Notes under the pieces: model-generated
The model's input: the letters and a program-made list of their open reading frames with translations, nothing else
Database searches by the model: none
What the model was told of the DNA's origin: nothing
Shown here: piece after piece, positions 15,078 through 22,726 of the stretch
Layout of the letters: every line of letters begins with the position of its first letter
Numbering within the stretch: position 1 is the stretch's first letter
Program-made: the position numbers and the translations under genes
Assembly: GCA_013288465.1 (NCBI GenBank)
Contig: JABDBT010000022.1
Span: forward strand, 1-25,701
Direction: 5' to 3'
From: Bacteroidota bacterium
GTDB taxonomy: Bacteria; Bacteroidota; Bacteroidia; Sphingobacteriales; Sphingobacteriaceae
Length of the DNA stretch: 25,701 nucleotides

Positions 15078-16328
15078 ATGAAACAGCTAACTACTTTTCT
15101 TTTCTTCGTATTTACTTTCCCCCTTTTTTTATCGGCACAAAGCAATTATAAGCCGGGCTATGTGGTAAACTTAAAAGGCGATACTATACAAGGCTTTATT
15201 AATTATCAGGAATGGAACTACAACCCTAACTCCATAAGGTTTAAGAAAAATAACCTTGCCGCCAACGCCGAAAATATTTCAACAACAAACAGTACAGGTT
15301 TTGGAATTTCCGGCTATGAATATTATCGCCGTTATATTGGCGAAATTGGGCAAAATTATTTGAAGGAGGATATTTCCGCCGGTGGCGCTACGTCGCCATC
15401 TAAAATAGATACTGTTTTCTTGAAGCTAATTACCACCGGCAAAAATGTAGCTTTATATAATTATACCGATGGCATCAAAACGAGATACTTTGCGGCCGAA
15501 AAGGGTCGCCTTCCGGAAGAATTAATTTTTTCAATGTTCCTGAACCCGGATGACTTCAATCAACCCTTCCGACTTCAATTAAATAAACTGGCTTTCGCCT
15601 ACCAACCACAAAATGAGGGCCTGGTTAAGGAAGTAAAGTATGCTTATTATCAAAGTGACTTAAAAAGCATTGCAGTAAAATTAAATGGTTCGCAGGCCAC
15701 AGATTTGTTTTCTTTGTCCGAACAAAATAAACCGTATAAGTTTTTTGTTGGCGTGGGGGTAAATACTACCATATCAAAAATATCGGGCAATGATCAGCTT
15801 GCCACGTCAAAGCAATCCTCTTCAACATTTCCGGAATTGAACCTCGGTGCAGACTTTTTTTTTAACAAAAATACTAAAAAGCTCATTTTTAGAGCAGGGC
15901 TCGGTTTTACTGAAAATAAAGGCACCTACAGTATAGATGGTTCAACAGGTACGCCATATACTATTGATTACAACGTTACCCAGTTGATGATTTCGTTGAA
16001 TACCCAAATTGTATATAATATAGTCAATAAAAATAATTTTAAGTTTTATGCGGCTCTTGGCGGAGCAGCGAACTATGGCAGTTATAGCAATGTGGACCAT
16101 ACTATTACCTATCATTTAACTCCAACTACATCAAGCATATCGGCCTTGCAACCAATATCGGTTGAAAACGTGTTTTTTAACGCAACTTCAAAAATAGGCA
16201 TTCAGTTAAACCATAAATTTGAACTGTATTTAACGTATATTCCTTCCTATATTTTTACCAACTATGCTAATTTATCTGTTGGTTCTACTTCTTATCGTGC
16301 GGGTATTAGCTATCTGTTTGAAAAATAA
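15078..16328 (+). CDS. Predicted outer-membrane beta-barrel protein, tandem paralogue 2
   Basis: A 416-residue exported paralogue of the gene at 13734. The signal peptide is 1-20 (MKQLTTFLFFVFTFPLFLSA), the mature protein starts QSNYKPGYVVNLKGDTIQGF, and it ends YRAGISYLFEK. The shared blocks are the GYVV-LKGDT start, the EYYRRYIGEI/EYYKKYVGKI segment, FFVGVGVNT and the final strand; the middle regions have diverged strongly, so the duplication is not recent. I use the ATG at 15078 because an in-frame TTG at 15060 lies inside the promoter box and would put six residues before the signal peptide. Function is unknown; an outer-membrane location is inferred from the barrel-like C-terminal half. 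Confidence 0.8.
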   Translation: MKQLTTFLFFVFTFPLFLSAQSNYKPGYVVNLKGDTIQGFINYQEWNYNPNSIRFKKNNLAANAENISTTNSTGFGISGYEYYRRYIGEIGQNYLKEDISAGGATSPSKIDTVFLKLITTGKNVALYNYTDGIKTRYFAAEKGRLPEELIFSMFLNPDDFNQPFRLQLNKLAFAYQPQNEGLVKEVKYAYYQSDLKSIAVKLNGSQATDLFSLSEQNKPYKFFVGVGVNTTISKISGNDQLATSKQSSSTFPELNLGADFFFNKNTKKLIFRAGLGFTENKGTYSIDGSTGTPYTIDYNVTQLMISLNTQIVYNIVNKNNFKFYAALGGAANYGSYSNVDHTITYHLTPTTSSISALQPISVENVFFNATSKIGIQLNHKFELYLTYIPSYIFTNYANLSVGSTSYRAGISYLFEK

Positions 16329-16401
16329 CATAACCAAAATAAATACAGGATAATTGGGGTAATCTGCCTAAAAAAAAATCCTGTGTTACGGTTTTTGGGC
16401 T

Positions 16402-16422
16402 TTTGGTTCTTGACTCCTGGTT
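16402..16422. repeat. TTGGTTCTTGACTCCTGG word
   Basis: A short stretch in the 174-base gap 16329-16502 carries the inverse of the CCAAGAACCAAGAATCAAGAGCC vocabulary at 12215-12237. It is a single copy without a complementary arm. Confidence 0.5.
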
Positions 16423-16476
16423 TGTATAAATCGCAAACACTTAATATTAAGCCAACACTTTTTATGAATAAAGGGT

Positions 16477-16484
16477 TATTTTTG
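16477..16484 (+). promoter_or_regulatory. Possible -7 box of the TonB-dependent receptor gene
   Basis: TATTTTTG fits TAnnTTTG and lies 18 bases before the GTG start. No clear -33 box is visible. The short leader has no cobalamin-riboswitch-like elements that I can recognise. Confidence 0.4.
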
Positions 16485-16502
16485 TTGACCTAATCAGCAA
16501 TT

Positions 16503-18590
16503 GTGATAAAATTTTACCTGGTCTTATTTTTCAATTTCGTTATTGGTACCATTGCATTTGCACAAGCTCCGCGCGATAAGGTAAAAAGCGATAGTGTAAA
16601 ACAACTGCAGGCCGTTACTATTAAGGGGTATTTATCAGATCAGCCCTTGTTAAGCGTACCCGCTTCTGTTAGCACCATAACACCCGATCAATTAAAACTA
16701 CAACCCGATAATTCGCTTGTGCCTGCTATGAATACTATACCCGGTGTGCGTATGGAAGAGCGATCGCCGGGCAGTTACCGCTTATCAATAAGAGGCAGTT
16801 TGTTGCGGTCGCCGTTTGGCATACGCGATGTAAAAATATATTACGACGATATACCGCTTACCGATGCCGGTGGCAATACTTACCTGAATGCCATTGACGT
16901 AAACAGCGTACAGGGTATTGAAGTGCTAAAAGGGCCCGACGGTAGTTTGTTTGGCGCAAACTCGGGCGGTGTGGTTTTGGTGAGCCCGGTTAACCGTTAT
17001 GCCGATAGCAACTATGTTAAATTAGGTTTTAACGGCGGGTCATACGCGCTGGTGCATGAAAACATGGCACTGCAAAACAGCGATAAAAACAACCAGCTAA
17101 ATATTAACCAGGCTTATGAAAGCTATGGCGGATACCGGCAGCATAGCGGCATGTACCGCAATTATTTCCAGGCAGTTGATCGTATAACTTATGCTAAAAA
17201 CAACCATTTAAAAATATTAGGTTTTTACTCCGACCTGAAATATCAAACACCCGGCGGGTTAACCCTGGCGCAGTACCAGGCCAGCCCACAACTGGCCCGC
17301 ACGCCTACGGCCACCATACCGGGGGCCATACAGGACAATATTGGCATCACCACCAAAATGTTGTTTGGCGGTTTGGTAAACGAGGTGCATATTACCGACC
17401 GTCTTCGTAATGTGCTGGCTGTTTATGGCACTTACGTTGATTTTGCAAACCCCTTCGTCACCAATTATGAAAACCGTTATGAAGGCACTTACGGGATGCG
17501 CACTTACTTTGAATTTACAGGCATTAAACAAAAGGATTTTGACTGGACTGCCAATGCCGGGCTGGAGTGGCAGCAAACCAACTCGGATATTAACAACTAT
17601 GGCATTAAAACAGGCGGGATAAGGGATACGGCGCAAACGCTGGATAAGATAAATACCAACCAGCATTTTGTATTTGTACGCTATGAGGCCAATTTTTATA
17701 AACGCCTGCATATAGAAGCTGCCGCGAGCTTAAATTTTTATGGGTACGATTTCAGGAATGTATATCCGTTGGCGCAAACCACCTACACCCCACGCGATTT
17801 TACCCCGCAATTTATGCCGCGCTTGGCTTTATCCTACCAGGTAACCAATGATTTTACCTGGCGGGCATCTGTAAGCCGGGGATACTCGACGCCAACAACT
17901 GCCGAGATACGCCCAACGGATAATATTATCAATACCGCATTGCAGGCCGAATATGGATGGAACTATGAAACCGGCTTCCGCCTGCGTAATAAAGATGAGA
18001 GTATGTTTTTGGATGCTTCCGTTTTTTATTACCAATTACAAAATGCTATTGTGCTGCGCTTAAACCCTGATGAAACGCAATACTATATTAACGCGGGAGG
18101 CACCCGGCAACCGGGCCTTGAACTGTATTTTACGGATTGGATAATCAAACAAAACACTACTGATTTTATCCGCGGGCTGCAATTTAACCTGTCGTACACT
18201 TTAAGTAAATTCACCTTTACCAATTATAAAACCACCACGGCTGACTATTCGGGCAACCGGTTAACCGGCGTACCCCAGCAGGTGGTTATTCCGGCTATTC
18301 AAGTCAAATTCCCTTCGTATTTATATCTTTTTGTGCAGTACAACCATACCTCAAGCATTCCGCTTAATGATGGCAATACCACTTTTGCCGCGCCTTATAA
18401 TTTATTGCAGGCAAAGGTTGGCTGGCAGCATATATTAGGGCATAAAAACCGTTTAGAGGTATATGCGGGCGCAGATAATATATTGAACGAAAAGTATAGC
18501 CTGGGTGATGACCTGAATGCCGTAGGGAACCGTTATTATAACGCGTCACCGTTAAGAAACTATTACGCGGGGTTTAACGTGGTGTTTTAG
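16503..18590 (+). CDS. TonB-dependent outer-membrane receptor
   Basis: A 695-residue outer-membrane receptor importing a siderophore, cofactor or similar ligand with TonB energy. The signal peptide is residues 1-20 (FVIGTIAFA|QAP). A TonB-box-like segment is near KQLQAVTIKG (33-42), the plug domain about 45-162 (SVPASVSTITPDQL, MNTIPGVRMEERSPGSYRLSIRGS, VQGIEVLKGPDGSLFGANSGGVVLVSP), and the barrel runs from there to the terminal Phe (YYAGFNVVF). The N-terminal carboxypeptidase-like domain common in SusC-type receptors is absent, so this is the FecA/BtuB-like class. The start is GTG at 16503; an ATG at 16464 runs into a stop. The ligand cannot be read from sequence. A cobalamin-binding-like protein is encoded convergently at 19216, but the 625-base gap argues against operon linkage. 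Confidence 0.92.
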   Translation: MIKFYLVLFFNFVIGTIAFAQAPRDKVKSDSVKQLQAVTIKGYLSDQPLLSVPASVSTITPDQLKLQPDNSLVPAMNTIPGVRMEERSPGSYRLSIRGSLLRSPFGIRDVKIYYDDIPLTDAGGNTYLNAIDVNSVQGIEVLKGPDGSLFGANSGGVVLVSPVNRYADSNYVKLGFNGGSYALVHENMALQNSDKNNQLNINQAYESYGGYRQHSGMYRNYFQAVDRITYAKNNHLKILGFYSDLKYQTPGGLTLAQYQASPQLARTPTATIPGAIQDNIGITTKMLFGGLVNEVHITDRLRNVLAVYGTYVDFANPFVTNYENRYEGTYGMRTYFEFTGIKQKDFDWTANAGLEWQQTNSDINNYGIKTGGIRDTAQTLDKINTNQHFVFVRYEANFYKRLHIEAAASLNFYGYDFRNVYPLAQTTYTPRDFTPQFMPRLALSYQVTNDFTWRASVSRGYSTPTTAEIRPTDNIINTALQAEYGWNYETGFRLRNKDESMFLDASVFYYQLQNAIVLRLNPDETQYYINAGGTRQPGLELYFTDWIIKQNTTDFIRGLQFNLSYTLSKFTFTNYKTTTADYSGNRLTGVPQQVVIPAIQVKFPSYLYLFVQYNHTSSIPLNDGNTTFAAPYNLLQAKVGWQHILGHKNRLEVYAGADNILNEKYSLGDDLNAVGNRYYNASPLRNYYAGFNVVF

Positions 18591-18597
18591 TTTTGGG

Positions 18598-18639
18598 AAG
18601 CAATAAGGGCATCATGGTTTCGTGATGCCCCTATTGCTT
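18598..18639 (+). terminator. Strong hairpin after the TonB-receptor gene
   Basis: Arms at 18598-18614 and 18623-18639 (AAGCAATAAGGGCATCA and its complement) pair at 16 of 17 positions around an eight-base loop, beginning seven bases after the stop codon. No U-run follows, so termination efficiency is uncertain; it may mainly protect the 3' end. Confidence 0.55.
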
Positions 18640-19215
18640 GTTGTGAATTACTGAAATTATAAACGGTGCTTTTGGGGGCTTATTGTATTTTAAATTTATA
18701 AAAGTTAAGGGGGGCCGGTAATTGAATGTCGGCGATGACTCACCCGGTCATTGCTTCGCTCAGCCACCTTCGCTTCGCTGCGCGAAAAGAGGGTTGGGAA
18801 GGGCGATTTTCTTGTATTGAAATGAATTGTGGCTCGAGGCGGTTATATAGGCACAGGAGGTGTGGTTATAGCTGTTTAAGGCAACTTGAGATGCTGCTAA
18901 GGCTGCATGGCGCATTATTAAAACGACGTTGTAAGGCCTGAAAATGTCGTAACCGGGTTTGCTTTTTTCGGCTATTTTGGGGCTGTGATATTTATTTTTA
19001 ACTGCTTTATAGGTAACATTTCAGCTTAAACAAATAGTATTGTCAAGGCATTTTGAGAAGTCGAAATTTTTTCGTATATTTAATATATACCCGCAATTCT
19101 GTAGGATTTAGCAGGGCTTTTTCGCCTGTTTTTTGCCAATAAATTCACAAAAAAAATAAACGCGGGTTTTCCGAAATTTTTTTAGGGTTTTGACCGCTTC
19201 GTTCTTTAAAATTAT
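18640..19215. other. Gene-free convergent spacer
   Basis: The 625-base gap 18591-19215 lies between the stops of two convergent genes. It holds the hairpin above, a dispersed-repeat-like segment (18730-18812), then about 400 bases with no convincing frame. The part 19060-19200 is very AT-rich (TTTTTTCGTATATTTAATATATACCC, long A and T runs) and looks like regulatory or relic sequence. The only longer frame (18726-18941) runs through the repeat and has Arg/Cys-rich composition, so I do not call it. Confidence 0.6.
18730..18812. repeat. Dispersed repeat, CACCCGGTCATTGCTTCGCT type
   Basis: The segment reads GACTCACCCGGTCATTGCTT and continues CGCTCAGCCACCTTCGCTTC, then GCGCGAAAAGAGGGTTGGG. It is GC-richer than its surroundings, and I recognise it as resembling an intergenic repeat seen in Bacteroidota genomes. 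There is no second copy in the window, so the call rests on recall and composition. Confidence 0.45.
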
Positions 19216-20136
19216 TTACAAAGCAAACTTTATCCACCCATTACCCTCATACCCAAAAATGAATTGTTTGGGGTTAATGATCTCGGCTAAAACTTCAATG
19301 GAGTCTATCATGCGCGGGCCGGGACGGTTGAAGTATTGGTTGCCATCGGCAATGTACAGCCTGTTGTTTTTTACCGCCTTTAAATCATTAAACCCGGATT
19401 GTTGCAATAACAGGTACATCTCTCTCATTGTGCGCTCTATAGCAAACCCGCAGGGCATTACAATAATGATATCAGGGTTATGTGACCGGATATCGTCCCA
19501 TTGCACATAAGGCGAATGTTTGCCTGCTTCGGCTAAAATATTTATTCCGCCGGCTATATCCACCAGGCCGGGAATCCAGTTGCCCGATACCATCAACGGC
19601 TCCAGCCATTCGATACAGGCAACCGTAGGTTTTTGCTCAATATATTTAAGCTTATGCCTGATGATATCAACCCGTTCCTCTAGTTCTTCAATAAGGGTAT
19701 CACCCCGTTCTTCAACATTTAGGGCCATGGCAACGGTTTTGATATCATTAAAAATATCAGCTAAACTATTGGGTTGTAACGAAACAATTTGGGCCTGTTT
19801 ATCTAAATAGTTTTCAAGCGCCTGTTCAACCTCTTTTAATGATACGGCGCAAACCTCACATTGCGCCTGGGTGATCACTACATCGGGGCTGAGTTGTTTG
19901 ATCACTTCGCGGTTTACAGTGTAAACGGATAAGGCATCGGCCAAAATCTCTTTTACCGTAACATCAATGCCCGCACTGCTTAAATTATCCGGGAAGTTAG
20001 CTTCCGAACATACGGGCAAGTGTTTTATACTTTCGGGGTAGTCACATTCATGCGACCGCCCTACCAGGTTTTTTTCCAAACCCAAAGCACATACAATTTC
20101 GGTAGCAGATGGTAACAGGGAGATTATTCGTTTCAT
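19216..20136 (-). CDS. BtuF-like cobalamin/ABC substrate-binding-fold protein without signal peptide
   Basis: A 306-residue protein of the periplasmic-binding-protein-like BtuF family, opening with RIISLLPSATEIVCALGLEKNLVG and containing the SPDVVITQ and DDIRSHNPDIIIVMPCG segments of helical-backbone binding proteins. Unlike E. coli BtuF it has no signal peptide or lipobox; the first residues are already strand 1 of the fold, so a cytosolic place is likely. It carries the subgroup markers RSHECDYP (H29, C31) and QAQCEVCAVS (C93, C96), plus C43, which suggest metal or cofactor binding. The ligand is unproven; the cobalamin label comes from the family. It is convergent with the TonB receptor and divergent from the LysE-like gene, with the space between them filled by a repeat array. 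Confidence 0.85.
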   Translation of the reverse strand: MKRIISLLPSATEIVCALGLEKNLVGRSHECDYPESIKHLPVCSEANFPDNLSSAGIDVTVKEILADALSVYTVNREVIKQLSPDVVITQAQCEVCAVSLKEVEQALENYLDKQAQIVSLQPNSLADIFNDIKTVAMALNVEERGDTLIEELEERVDIIRHKLKYIEQKPTVACIEWLEPLMVSGNWIPGLVDIAGGINILAEAGKHSPYVQWDDIRSHNPDIIIVMPCGFAIERTMREMYLLLQQSGFNDLKAVKNNRLYIADGNQYFNRPGPRMIDSIEVLAEIINPKQFIFGYEGNGWIKFAL

Positions 20137-20140
20137 TAGT

Positions 20141-20303
20141 TATGTGCAAATATGCGGATGTGCAAATGTGCGGATTTTTTTGATGTGCAGATGTGCGGAT
20201 ATGCAAATGTGCAGATGTGTTGATGTGCAGATTTTGTGGATGCATGGATAATGACATTTTGAAATCCATTTGCATATCTGCACATTTGCACATCCGCACA
20301 TTA
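20141..20303. repeat. ATGTGCAGATGTGCGGAT-word inverted-repeat array in a divergent promoter gap
   Basis: Tandem TGTGC(A/G)(G/A)AT words fill the gap between two divergent start codons (20136 and 20306). Right-side words 20273-20299 can pair with left words 20193-20219 (25 of 27) or, by a shifted pairing, 20280-20298 with 20153-20171 (19 of 19), so alternative stems exist. Any promoters for either gene must lie inside the array; no TAnnTTTG box is visible. Confidence 0.8.
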
Positions 20304-20305
20304 TT

Positions 20306-20950
20306 ATGATCCTCCTAACATTTTTCATCGGGTTAATAGCCAACTTTATAGGGTACATACCACCCGGGAACATTAACCTGACTTTGGTACAGATCACCAT
20401 TAACCGGGGGATGAAACAGGCGTTGCAGTTCATTATCGCTTTTTCATGTGTCGAGTTTTTCTTTACCTATTTTATTATGCACGCGGCCAAATGGCTTTCG
20501 GGGCAGGTTAGGTTGGATATTGTAATTGATTGGGTGATGGTGGTATTGTTTGGTGTAATGGGCACCATAACCTGGATACACCGTAAAAAACCACCCGAGA
20601 CCAAATATTCAGATACAGACAGTATCAAATACGGCATATTGCTGGGCTTTTTAAACCCCATGCAGGTACCTTTCTGGATGATAACCGGCACTTATTTAAT
20701 TACCCACGAATGGATATTGGATGGCAAGCTTGCCCTGGTGATATTTAGCATAGGCTCGGCAGCGGGCGCGTTTTTATGCCTGTTTTTATACGCAGAATTT
20801 GCCCGGTATATACAAAGCAAGTTTGCCCTGAGCACGCGTATCATTAATACGGCTATAGCTATTTTGTTTTTTGCATTTGCCGCCTATCATGTGGTGAAAA
20901 GGGTCTATTTGGCTGTAGAGCCGAAGACTGTTAAAGTGGTTCACAAATAA
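20306..20950 (+). CDS. LysE/RhtB-family transporter
   Basis: A 214-residue inner-membrane protein of the LysE superfamily, which exports amino acids or related metabolites. About six hydrophobic segments are visible: LLTFFIGLIANFIGYIPPG, QALQFIIAFSCVEFFFTYFI, IDWVMVVLFGVMGTITW, LGFLNPMQVPFWMITGTYLI, LALVIFSIGSAAGAFLCLFL and INTAIAILFFAFAAYHVV. The family features PPGNINLTLV near the N-terminus and GFLNPMQVPFW in the middle are present. The substrate is unknown. I use the ATG at 20306: a frame extending to 20270 only translates repeat words (HICTFAHPH). It ends 15 bases from the stop of the convergent secreted orphan gene. Confidence 0.85.
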   Translation: MILLTFFIGLIANFIGYIPPGNINLTLVQITINRGMKQALQFIIAFSCVEFFFTYFIMHAAKWLSGQVRLDIVIDWVMVVLFGVMGTITWIHRKKPPETKYSDTDSIKYGILLGFLNPMQVPFWMITGTYLITHEWILDGKLALVIFSIGSAAGAFLCLFLYAEFARYIQSKFALSTRIINTAIAILFFAFAAYHVVKRVYLAVEPKTVKVVHK

Positions 20951-20964
20951 AACCCACCCCGCAA

Positions 20965-21567
20965 TTAATGGCCTTCTTTCCAGTTTTTAGATGACTTTTG
21001 ATAACCTGTAGTAATAAGAGGAATCATGCTTTTATTAATGGCTGATGTAAGCTTTACAATTTCATGGTACTTATCTTTTCTGATGAATGAATTTTCATAG
21101 TCAAAATAAAAAGTCCATACAGAAACAATTTGTTTAGTACTAAAGGTCTTTAATATTTCAACAAATTCTTTGTTATGTAAAGGGACATACTGTATAAGGT
21201 TGTTTTGGAAAAAACTTATTCCATCTGCCTGATCAACTCCATTTATTGATATATAAATTATCTTCTTAATAAATTCATCTTCATTAATACATTTTAAGGC
21301 AAAGAAATGGTTAATATGATCCAGGGCAACATCATTTAAAGGGTACCCTTTGTTGGTTAAATCATTCCAAGCATATATCTTACTAAAAGATTGAAAATTT
21401 GATGGAAAGGCTTTGAAGAAAACCTTTTGATAATATATGGAATCTTTGCCCTTTGTTATGAACCCCTTTTGGTATGAGTTTTCTAAAATCTTTACATTGT
21501 TTTTTTGAGCATAAACATTGCCAAATTGCAGTATAAGTAAGCTTAGCAGAAGTAAATACTTTTTCAT
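20965..21567 (-). CDS. Hypothetical secreted protein
   Basis: A 200-residue protein that I do not recognise. A signal peptide is clear (MKKYLLLLSLLILQFGNVYA, cleavage after residue 20 before QKNN); there is no lipobox and no further membrane segment. The mature part is Lys-, Asn-, Ile- and Phe-rich with few glycines, suggesting a compact mixed alpha/beta domain. The coding sequence is visibly more AT-rich than ribF or the LysE-like gene beside it, which may mean recent acquisition or weak selection. It is convergent with the LysE-like gene (15-base gap) and separated from ribF by 94 bases. No paralogue is in the window. Confidence 0.75.
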   Translation of the reverse strand: MKKYLLLLSLLILQFGNVYAQKNNVKILENSYQKGFITKGKDSIYYQKVFFKAFPSNFQSFSKIYAWNDLTNKGYPLNDVALDHINHFFALKCINEDEFIKKIIYISINGVDQADGISFFQNNLIQYVPLHNKEFVEILKTFSTKQIVSVWTFYFDYENSFIRKDKYHEIVKLTSAINKSMIPLITTGYQKSSKNWKEGH

Positions 21568-21661
21568 TTCGGTTTATAATTGGTGGTCGTAGATCATAGC
21601 CTGTCAATTCATAACGAAATACAAGGTAACGAATTATTCACTGTCAACTATCAGCAATGAC

Positions 21662-22597
21662 CTATAACCCATCAACCAGCAATGCTAACACATCGATCTT
21701 ATCCTGTGCCAGTTGTTTGGTTAGGTCATCCAACGATGAAAATTTAATATCAGCGCGAACAAAATGGTGAAATTCCATTTTAATTTGATGGCCATATATT
21801 TCGGCATCAAAATCAAAAATGTTCACTTCGATGTTCCTGAACAGGCCATTTATGGTTGGCCGGCTGCCGATGTAGGCCATGCCCTTGTAAATCGAACCGT
21901 CAATAAATATTTTGGCCGAAAATATGCCATCAGCAGGTATTAGCTTGTATTTTTCTTCGATGAGGATATTGGCGGTGGGATAGCCAATTTGCCGGCCTAT
22001 CTGGTCGCCACGGGTTACCTTGCCGGTGATAAAAAACGGATAGCCTAAAAACTCATTGGCCAGGTCAATTTTGCCGTTTAATAAGGCTTCCCTTATACGG
22101 GTTGAGCTAACAGCTACCTCATGAATATCCTGCTCGGGTATTTCAACAACGTCAAAACCGTAAATGGGGCCGGCTTGCAACAGGTCGTTCAGCCCTCCCT
22201 GGCGGTCTTTACCAAAACGGTGGTCATAGCCGATCACTATCTTTTTAGTGCCGATTTGTTTTACCAATACATCCCGAATATAAGCCTCGGCAGATTGATT
22301 AGAGAAATCCCTTGAAAACGGGGTAATGATCAAATGATCAATGCCCAATTGTTCCAGCAGTTCGGCCTTTTCATTAATGGTATTGATAAGCTTTATACTT
22401 TCATCTTCGGGGTGCAATATCATACGGGGATGCGGAAAAAAAGTGAGCATCACCGTTTCGCCGCCCGTAGCTTCGGCCAGTTCTTTGATACGCGCTATGA
22501 TTTTGCGATGCCCCAGGTGTACCCCGTCAAAAGTGCCGATGGTAACCACCGCGTTTTTTACCGGGTTAAAGTCATCTATATGATGATATATCTTCAT
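21662..22597 (-). CDS. ribF: Bifunctional riboflavin kinase / FMN adenylyltransferase
   Basis: RibF converts riboflavin to FMN and then to FAD. The 311 residues comprise an N-terminal nucleotidyltransferase domain with TIGTFDGVHLGH (19-30, HxGH-type motif) and SSTRIREALLNGKI, and a C-terminal flavokinase domain beginning around FFITGKVTRGDQIGRQIGYPTANI, with the PTxN motif, and ending with the FRADIKFSSLDDLTKQLAQD helix. It is cytosolic. The start is ATG at 22597. It follows truB in the same direction across 129 bases that contain an inverted-repeat array, and has its own possible -7 box at 22614-22621, so it may be transcribed independently. No FMN riboswitch-like element was recognised. Confidence 0.96.
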   Translation of the reverse strand: MKIYHHIDDFNPVKNAVVTIGTFDGVHLGHRKIIARIKELAEATGGETVMLTFFPHPRMILHPEDESIKLINTINEKAELLEQLGIDHLIITPFSRDFSNQSAEAYIRDVLVKQIGTKKIVIGYDHRFGKDRQGGLNDLLQAGPIYGFDVVEIPEQDIHEVAVSSTRIREALLNGKIDLANEFLGYPFFITGKVTRGDQIGRQIGYPTANILIEEKYKLIPADGIFSAKIFIDGSIYKGMAYIGSRPTINGLFRNIEVNIFDFDAEIYGHQIKMEFHHFVRADIKFSSLDDLTKQLAQDKIDVLALLVDGL

Positions 22598-22613
22598 TTT
22601 ATAGTAGAATATG

Positions 22614-22621
22614 TAAAGATA
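22614..22621 (-). promoter_or_regulatory. Possible -7 box of ribF
   Basis: On the minus strand TATCTTTA differs from TAnnTTTG only at the last base and lies 16 bases before the ribF ATG. The -33 position would fall in the repeat arm (22637-22664), and no good TTG is seen there. Confidence 0.4.
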
Positions 22622-22636
22622 AGCGTTATTTTATTT

Positions 22637-22723
22637 CGAATTTCGAATGTTCAATTTCGGATTTAAGAGTTTGATAATTCTCTTTAAAATTAAACAAATT
22701 CGAAATTGAACATCCGAAATCCG
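22637..22723. repeat. AATTTCGGATTT-word inverted repeat between truB and ribF
   Basis: Arms 22637-22664 and 22696-22723 are inverted copies, 25 of 28 matching, with a 31-base loop. The vocabulary (ATCCGAAAT, TTCGAATTT) is the same as in 5658-5704 and partly in 1950-2000. The right arm ends three bases before the truB stop codon (22727-22729). Confidence 0.8.
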
Positions 22724-22726
22724 ATA

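Noticed and set aside
16329..16502. Cobalamin riboswitch before the TonB-dependent receptor
   Set aside because: The leader after the possible -7 box is under 20 bases and the gap shows no B12-box-like sequence.
18726..18941. A 71-residue plus-strand frame in the convergent spacer
   Set aside because: It runs through a dispersed-repeat-like segment, has Arg/Cys-rich composition, resembles no protein family I know, and shows no promoter or leader.
20141..20303. CRISPR-like short repeats
   Set aside because: The words are 8-10 bases, directly adjacent, variable and arranged as inverted halves; there are no unique spacers of constant length and no cas genes.
20270..20305. Upstream start for the LysE-like gene
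   Set aside because: The additional residues are only translated repeat words; the first membrane segment begins directly after the ATG at 20306.
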